A stretch of DNA of 64,000 nucleotides from Mycobacterium sp. EPa45 (GTDB lineage Bacteria; Actinomycetota; Actinomycetes; Mycobacteriales; Mycobacteriaceae): contig NZ_CP011773.1 in NCBI RefSeq assembly GCF_001021385.1, positions 4,712,001-4,776,000 of the forward strand, given 5' to 3'. The notes beneath the pieces are model-generated. The model made no database searches, had not been told where the DNA came from, and saw nothing but the letters and a program-made list of their open reading frames with translations. A program made the position numbers and the translations under genes. Positions 58,101-64,000 of this stretch are shown piece after piece; position 1 is the stretch's first letter; each line of letters begins with the position of its first letter.

Positions 58101-61100
58101 CGATATCGGGCCAGTGTGCGGCCAGTGTCAGCGTGCGAGTGTTCGCAGAGGGTGCCGGCTCACGCTGTTCGCGCAGCTGCCGGATCCGCGCCTCGAAGGC
58201 GTCGATGTCGACTGGCAGCCCATGCACCCACATCTTGGACACACTCTCGGCCAGGGCCCGCAGCCCGCGTCGCTCCTGAGGATCCAGCGCGACCGCCAGA
58301 TGCGGTCGGTCGCCGAGGATCTTGTCGACCGCACCGGTCAGGATGCTGCGGGGGCCGTGCTCGACGAAGATCCGAACGCCGTCCTCCCACGCCTGAAGGA
58401 TGGTCGCCGGGAAGTCGATCGGCTCCAGCGCTTGCCGGGTGATCGCCTCGGCCGCCGCTTCGCGGGTCGGCACATAGGCCCGGTTGACCGCGTTGGTGTA
58501 GAAGCGGATATCGGGAACCTCATGCGTTTCCCGGGTGTGGATGTTGCGCCAGGTGTCGGCGAACGGTGCCATCGCTTCGCAGTGGATGACCATGTCCAGC
58601 CCCAGCGGGATCGCGGTGGCGCCGGGAACCGCATCGATCACCCGCCGGCACGCCGCGGGATCCCCGCCGATGACGCAATCATCCGGTGCTTGCACGATTG
58701 TCATATAGGCGCGCGGCTCGACGGCCAGTGCCGCGTCGACCAGCGACCGGGGTGCGGTGATGCGCCAACACTCCCACGGAGCCGGTTGGTCGCCCAGCCC
58801 CCAATCGGCTGCCGCCACCCGGCATTCGCCGGTCAACTCGTCCCCGTACATGCCCGATGCCTCGATCTCATCGAGCATCGGTTCCAGGTCGCTCCAGACC
58901 CCGAAAGCCATCAGCGAGTTCGTCTCACCCGACGAAAGACCAATAGCGGCAGATGGTTTGAGACCCAACACGGTCCGCGAGAACTCGGCCTGCGACTGGC
59001 AGACCAGAGCGCAACCGGTCAATTGGGTACGCGGGGACAGGGTGGTGATTCCGGCACCATGGAGGGCGCGGGCCAGATCGCCGACGCCGGAGAAACGTTC
59101 GGTGAGTGCGTCACCGATCTCGGGCCACGCGAACAACAGATCGCGCCCAGCCCCCGGGTACGCAGCGGCGGCGCCGGTGAACGTGAAGGCCAGTTCACCG
59201 GCGATCGGGGCATCGGCGAACGCGATGCCCGGGATGGCAGGCACCTCGCCGCGTTCGAGCCGCTGCACCGCCTGCTGCCGAAGCGTGTCCAGCGTCGCGG
59301 AGCCGTCCCCCACCAATGAACATCGCACCGGCCCGGTTCCGCCCGGTTCACCGCGTTGCATCCGACCCAGAAGCTCGGATCGGGTGTCGGCGGCATAGCG
59401 TTCCGAAACCGGGACGACGCCAACGGCCAACGGCTTGGGCGCTGCCTCGGCCGCCGACACGGTGATGCCGTCGGCGTGTCCGCCCAGCGCTTCCACCCAC
59501 ACCGCCGCGGTGGTTCCGCCCGGCGCCGGCTGCGCACCGGCGGAGTCCACTCGGACCCGCGAGCGCACTGCCTCGGCACGCGCAGCGATCTCCACGGCGG
59601 CGCTGGCCGCATGGGTGCGACCGATTCGGCCGGCTGCGAAGTTCGGGTCCGTCTCGAGCGGTTCGTCGTCACTGTCGATGACGGCGATGATGTCGTCGCC
59701 TGCGGCCTGCGCATCGGCGCGCCGCTTGAGCACGAACGCCACCGCCGCGTCACCGTGCCCCACACTCGGGTCCGGATCCAGCGCATCTGCTGCTCGTGAA
59801 TGTGCTGGCTCACAACACATGTCGACCGCACCGGCAACGACGGCATCGAGTTCGTGGTGACGCAGCGCCCGGATGCCGATCTGCAGCGCGGTGATCGCCG
59901 AGAGTTCTTCCGTCGACACGGTGAAACCGAATCCACGGAAGTCGCGCTGCGCGTGGATGCGGTTGGCGGGGATGTTCGGCATTGTTCCGATCACACCGTC
60001 GGCCGTCAGTTTGGGGGCGGCCTCCTTGTTGGCCTCCAGCCACCGGTCGTTATCGGTGTTCAGCACCCGCAACCGTTGCCGGGCGATGGTGGCGTCGCAG
60101 CCCATGCCGACGAACACCCCGGTGCGCTCCGGGTCGGTGGTGACGTTGCGCAACGCCTGCCCCGCGGCGGCGAGCATCACGGTCTGCTGGCTCAGGCTGC
60201 CTGCGAGTTCGTTGGGCGGGAAGCCGAGTCCGGCAAGGTCGAGCGCAACACTGTCAAGCGGACTGGGTTGCGCCTCCGGCCCGAACACCCGGCGCCGGAA
60301 TTCTTCCGGGTCGCGGGCGTCGCCGGTCACCACACCCATGCCGCAGATGACGATGTCGTCGGTGGGCGGCTGCGGCCGGCCCGCCGAAGGGATTGGCCCC
60401 CGGTAGTTCTCGACGATCAGGTGGGCGTTGTTGCCGCCGAATCCGAAATTGCTGACCGCGGCACGTTTGACCGGCCCGTCCCAGGGCGTAGGGGTCGTCA
60501 CCAACGTGAAGGGCGTGTCGCTGAGCTTGTCAATCGGCTTCTCGCACAACGTCGGCGGAAGAGTGGATGCCTGCATGGCGGACAGCACATTCACCAGGCT
60601 CGCCGCGCCGGACACCGTGATGGTGTGGCCCAGATTTCCCTTCAGCGCACCCAATTTCAGCGGAACTTCGCCGTAGGCGGCCGCAATGCTCTGCAGTTCG
60701 GTGGCATCCCCGAGCGGGGTGCCGGTGGCGTGACAGTCCACGTAGTCGATATCGCTCGGCGTCAGACCGGCCTGCTCGAGCGCCGATTTCATGGCACGGG
60801 TCTGACCGCCCACCGCCGGCGCGAGGAACCCGCTCTGGCGACCGTCGTTGGACAGGCCGACGCCCAGAATGACTCCCAGGATGTGGTCGCCCGCGCGCTC
60901 GGCGTCGACGAGGCGTTTCAATGCGACCAGCGCCGCGCCGTGTGCGGGGACCAGACCGTCGGCTTCGGCGTGGAATGGGCGCGACCGCCCCGACGGGCTC
61001 AGCGCTTGTAGCGACGTGAAACCCAAATGCAGGAAAAGGTCGTCGGAGCCGTTGACACCACCGGCGAGCATCACATCGGCGTCGCCGTCGTGCAGGGCGT

Positions 61101-61653
61101 CGCACGCCAGTTTGATGGCATAGAGCGACGATGCACAGGCCGCGTCGAGTGCATAGACCGGGCCGTTCATCTCCATCGCGCCTGCCACCAGGTGCACCGG
61201 CAGCCCCGAGGAGAAGCGGTTGCGCGGATCGTCGTTGCCCTCGCCGGTCCAGAAGGCCTCGACGAACGCGGTGCCCATGGTGCTGGGGTAGGACAAGTTG
61301 CCGACGATCAGGCCGGTACGCGGCGCCGCGAGCGGCCCGCCCAGTGCCTGCTGCGCGCACTGCGCGAGCCACGGAACGATCGGATCCAGCTGGTCGAAAT
61401 TGGGTATCCGCGAGGCGAATTGGCTCAGGTCGAACGATGTCTCGACGTAACCCCCGGTCGCCGAAGACACCCGCAGGCCCTGTTTGTCGCTGGTCTGCAG
61501 CTTCGCAGGGTCCACCCCGCGCCACTGCTCGCGCGGCGTGGGGGTCAGCAGACAGCGTCCGGCCAGTGATGCGTCGAACAGCTCCTCGGGTGAAGCTGCG
61601 CCTGGCAGCACACAACTGCGTCCGACGATCGCGACGGGTTCGAACCCGCTCAC
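55183..61653 (-). CDS. PfaC-like PUFA-type synthase (KS-CLF-AT-4 hotdog)
   Basis: A 2156-residue iterative fatty acid/polyketide synthase. In order: an active KS (AACASSL Cys about 172, CHATGTP about 307, NLGHT about 340); a chain-length-factor-like KS whose active cysteine is replaced (STEELSA, about 583); an AT with GLSSGE (about 904); a Pro-rich linker (about 1220-1370); then two double-hotdog FabA-like dehydratases. Hotdog 2 has [11 protein letters not shown] (about 1664) and hotdog 4 has [14 protein letters not shown] (about 2044); hotdogs 1 and 3 lack a clear histidine. This is the PfaC plan of PUFA synthases, with AT fused as in some myxobacterial ones; no ACP or KR is present. The GTG start overlaps the upstream stop by four bases. 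Confidence 0.9.
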
Positions 61654-64000
61654 GCCGACGTATCCGCGGCGCCGCCCGCAGCGTAGAACTCGACACCTTC
61701 CAGCGTTGCGATCAGCGCACCGTCGGAAGTCTCGTAGGCGATGTCGAAGTCGACCCGCTTGTCATTGACCGGATGGGCGGCCAGCCGGCACCGTCCGATA
61801 CTGCCGTCACCGAATGCGCGGTGCAGAACGACACGCGCGATACGGATCGGCAGCACCAACGGCCGCCCCTGAGAAGCGGCCCAGACGATGCCCAGCTGCA
61901 GCCCGCCGTCGACGCCGGCAGCGTCGATTGCCCAGCCGTTCTGCGGCCAGCCGAGACCGTCCAGGCTCCTGAGGTCAGCACTTCCGCCGGCAGCACCGAA
62001 CGTGTCGAGCTTCTCGATGACCGCGAATTGCGGGCCGTGGAACAGCGGGCCGGCGTACGCCTCGTCGACACTGCACGGCCACGACGACCCCGACACCTGC
62101 GGAACCGCCACCTCCGGATCCGCCACAGCAGCGGTGTCCACGGTGGCGCGGTAACGCGCCCGGCCCTCAGCGTCCCGGATCGACACCGTGTACTCCGACC
62201 CGGCGGGCTCGAATTCGATTGTCAACGTCTGCTTTTCACCCTCGGCGAGGGTGACACCCGATAGAACCTGGAAGTCGCGGACCACCGGGCAGGTGTCGGC
62301 AATCAGGCCGCGAGCCGCACGCAGGATCGCGTCCAGCGCAATCACCACCGGCACCACCACCTTGCCGCGGACCTGATGATCGGTAAGCACCGGCAGGTCA
62401 TGGGTCGACACGTTCCACTCCAGGCGGGTTGCCCGCAGGCGAGGCTCGGCCGGAGCGGCGACCACGACGGCGGTGGCCGACGAACGGCACAGCGCGTGCT
62501 CGGCGAAGAACTGTGCGCCCTCGTCGATCGGAATGACACCCACGCCGCCGGCGAGGAATCGGCTCTTCAAGGTTGCGTCGACCATTCCGCCGTCCCACGG
62601 TCCCCAGCCGAATGCGCGGACGACACACTCGCCGTTGCGGCGTGCGGACTCGCGAGCCGCAATGGCCTCGAGGGCAGCATTGGCCGAGGCGTAGGCCGAT
62701 TGTCCGGGATTGCCGGCCCGTGCTGCGATCGAGGAGAACAGCGAGATGAAGCGCAGCTCATCGGTGGCGGTCGCATCCAGAAGTGCTTCGGCACCAACCA
62801 CTTTGGTGCTGAACACCTTGACGAATCCGTCATCGTCGAGGTCTTCCAGCCGTTTGTCGGCGAGCACACCGGCGCCGTGGACGACACCGACGATCGGTCC
62901 AAAATTCGCCCGGACGTCGTTGAGCACGCTGTCCAAAGCGGCACGGTCGGTGATGCTGGCCGCGAAGTAGCGCGCCGGCGTGCCCTGCCGCTCCGCCGTC
63001 GACAGGGTGGCCCGGACTTCCCGCTCGGCCAGCAGGCTTTCCGCCTGCGCGCGTGCTTGCGGCAGACTCAGTTGCTCACCGCGGGCCCGCGCCGACGCCG
63101 CCAGTGCGGTGGCGATCTCGGCGGCCGTGGTGCCGGACGGGTCGTCCGCACTCACTGCCCGCAGGGGTGTGCGACCGAGCAGTGCGAGCCGCAGGCCGTG
63201 ATGCTTGGCCAGTGCCAGAGCCGATTCCGCCGTCACGCCACGGGCACCGCCGGTGACCAGGACAACGCCACCGGGGGTGACGCTGATCGTCTCGCCCTCC
63301 CCGACCGAGGATTCGATGTCGTCGACTGCCACCAGCCGGGTGCCGTCGGCGCGTAGGGCGACCTCGATACCGCTACCGCCCTCGAGCAGCTCGGCGGCCA
63401 GCCGTTCGGCGTCAAGGCTTTCCATGTCGACGGCACGAACCGAGGCGTTCAACCATTCCCAACCGGCGGTTTTCACCAAGCTCGCGACACCGACCGGTAC
63501 ATCGCCGGCGGCGAACCGTGCCCCGGTCGACTGAACGGTGACGAAGAGCCGGGTCGCGGCGGTGCTCCTTGCGACACTGCGCGCCGCGTGGAATGCACGC
63601 AGGTGCATCGCGACGCAGTCTTCGGGTGTGCGAGCCGCCCCCAGCGGGGCCAGGCTGATGACGGCGCCTGCCTCCGCAGGTACCTCGTCGACCACGTGCG
63701 CGTTGACGCCGCGAGCCGTCAGCGCGGCCTGGAGGGCATCGGCGAAGGCGGGATCCTCCCGGGTGATGAGCACGACTCCGTCGCGCAGGCCGGCCATCGC
63801 AAGGCCAGTGGGCGGTGCGGCGCGAAGCTCGGCTTCGGTGCAGGACAGCCCGACCGGAGCGGACGACGACGCACCAACCTGCGGTGCCGCCGTGGGCTGT
63901 TCGGTGCGGCCACCGGAGGCGAATCCGGAGACGGTGTCGACGACGTCTTGCAGGGTGCGCAGGTTCGCCAGCTCGGACGCCGGGATCTCCGGAGCACCCG
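61650..64000 (-). CDS. PfaA-like PUFA synthase, C-terminal part (ACP tail-KR-DH), 5' end outside window
   Basis: The final 782 codons of a gene continuing past the right edge. Next to the edge is a stretch that matches the end of a PfaA carrier domain (PEIPASELANLRTLQDVVD), then a linker, then a ketoreductase (VVLVTGGARGVTAES about residue 250 of the fragment, FISLFSSIAARAGNPGQSAY with Ser and Tyr), and a C-terminal PKS-type dehydratase fold (AGPLFHGPQFAVIEKL). The order ACP-KR-DH is that of PfaA; KS, MAT and more ACPs should lie beyond 64000. An ATG at 63797 is internal. Its stop overlaps the GTG of the next synthase, so the subunits are coupled. PfaD (ER) and PfaE (PPTase) are not in the window. 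Confidence 0.88.
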   Translation of the reverse strand, partial: GAPEIPASELANLRTLQDVVDTVSGFASGGRTEQPTAAPQVGASSSAPVGLSCTEAELRAAPPTGLAMAGLRDGVVLITREDPAFADALQAALTARGVNAHVVDEVPAEAGAVISLAPLGAARTPEDCVAMHLRAFHAARSVARSTAATRLFVTVQSTGARFAAGDVPVGVASLVKTAGWEWLNASVRAVDMESLDAERLAAELLEGGSGIEVALRADGTRLVAVDDIESSVGEGETISVTPGGVVLVTGGARGVTAESALALAKHHGLRLALLGRTPLRAVSADDPSGTTAAEIATALAASARARGEQLSLPQARAQAESLLAEREVRATLSTAERQGTPARYFAASITDRAALDSVLNDVRANFGPIVGVVHGAGVLADKRLEDLDDDGFVKVFSTKVVGAEALLDATATDELRFISLFSSIAARAGNPGQSAYASANAALEAIAARESARRNGECVVRAFGWGPWDGGMVDATLKSRFLAGGVGVIPIDEGAQFFAEHALCRSSATAVVVAAPAEPRLRATRLEWNVSTHDLPVLTDHQVRGKVVVPVVIALDAILRAARGLIADTCPVVRDFQVLSGVTLAEGEKQTLTIEFEPAGSEYTVSIRDAEGRARYRATVDTAAVADPEVAVPQVSGSSWPCSVDEAYAGPLFHGPQFAVIEKLDTFGAAGGSADLRSLDGLGWPQNGWAIDAAGVDGGLQLGIVWAASQGRPLVLPIRIARVVLHRAFGDGSIGRCRLAAHPVNDKRVDFDIAYETSDGALIATLEGVEFYAAGGAADTSA

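Overview
The window is high-GC chromosomal DNA from a non-tuberculous mycobacterium. The evidence is the gene content: MbtH plus Mps-like NRPS, MmpS/MmpL transporters, a DrrABC exporter, glycopeptidolipid (GPL)-type GT1 glycosyltransferases and a DUF2505 protein. Many GTG/TTG starts and several leaderless-type promoters also fit. It is almost entirely one lipid and glycan biosynthesis island. I see no tRNA, rRNA, CRISPR array, insertion sequence or phage gene.

Layout. 1-8527 (minus): mbtH, a one-module NRPS (C-A-T-E, with a threonine-like specificity code) and the first 1.25 modules of a second NRPS that runs off the left edge. 8816-19607: a glycosyltransferase, a methyltransferase, a DUF2505 protein, two tandem OafA/SGNH acyltransferases, an SDR epimerase and a DrrABC-type ABC exporter. 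19610-24746 (minus): glycosyltransferase, epimerase, nucleotide-sugar 6-dehydrogenase, glycosyltransferase. 24876-43551: a mosaic of two paralogous Cys-rich GMC oxidoreductases, three Gfo/Idh/MocA oxidoreductases, three methyltransferases of different families, two more acyltransferases, three glycosyltransferases, an alpha/beta-hydrolase and a sulfotransferase. 43671-51854 (plus): a condensation-fold/WS-DGAT-like acyltransferase, then the mmpS-mmpL-mmpL export operon. 51863-64000 (minus): one tightly coupled operon that reads PfaA-like PUFA synthase (3' end only), PfaC-like synthase (KS-CLF-AT-4 hotdog domains), rmlA, rmlB and an rmlC-rmlD fusion.

Reading as a system (inference). The genes look sufficient to build, decorate and export a complex glycosylated lipopeptide of the GPL type. 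The NRPS makes the peptide. The Pfa-type iterative synthase would make an unsaturated or hydroxylated acyl chain. The Rml enzymes, epimerases and 6-dehydrogenase make dTDP-rhamnose and probably a uronic acid donor. Six glycosyltransferases assemble the glycan; oxidoreductases, methyltransferases, O-acyltransferases and a sulfotransferase tailor it; MmpS/MmpL and DrrABC export it. Two points depart from the GPL loci I know: a PUFA-synthase-type megasynthase translationally coupled to dTDP-rhamnose genes, and a first NRPS module that reads threonine rather than phenylalanine. The density of sugar oxidoreductases is also unusual.
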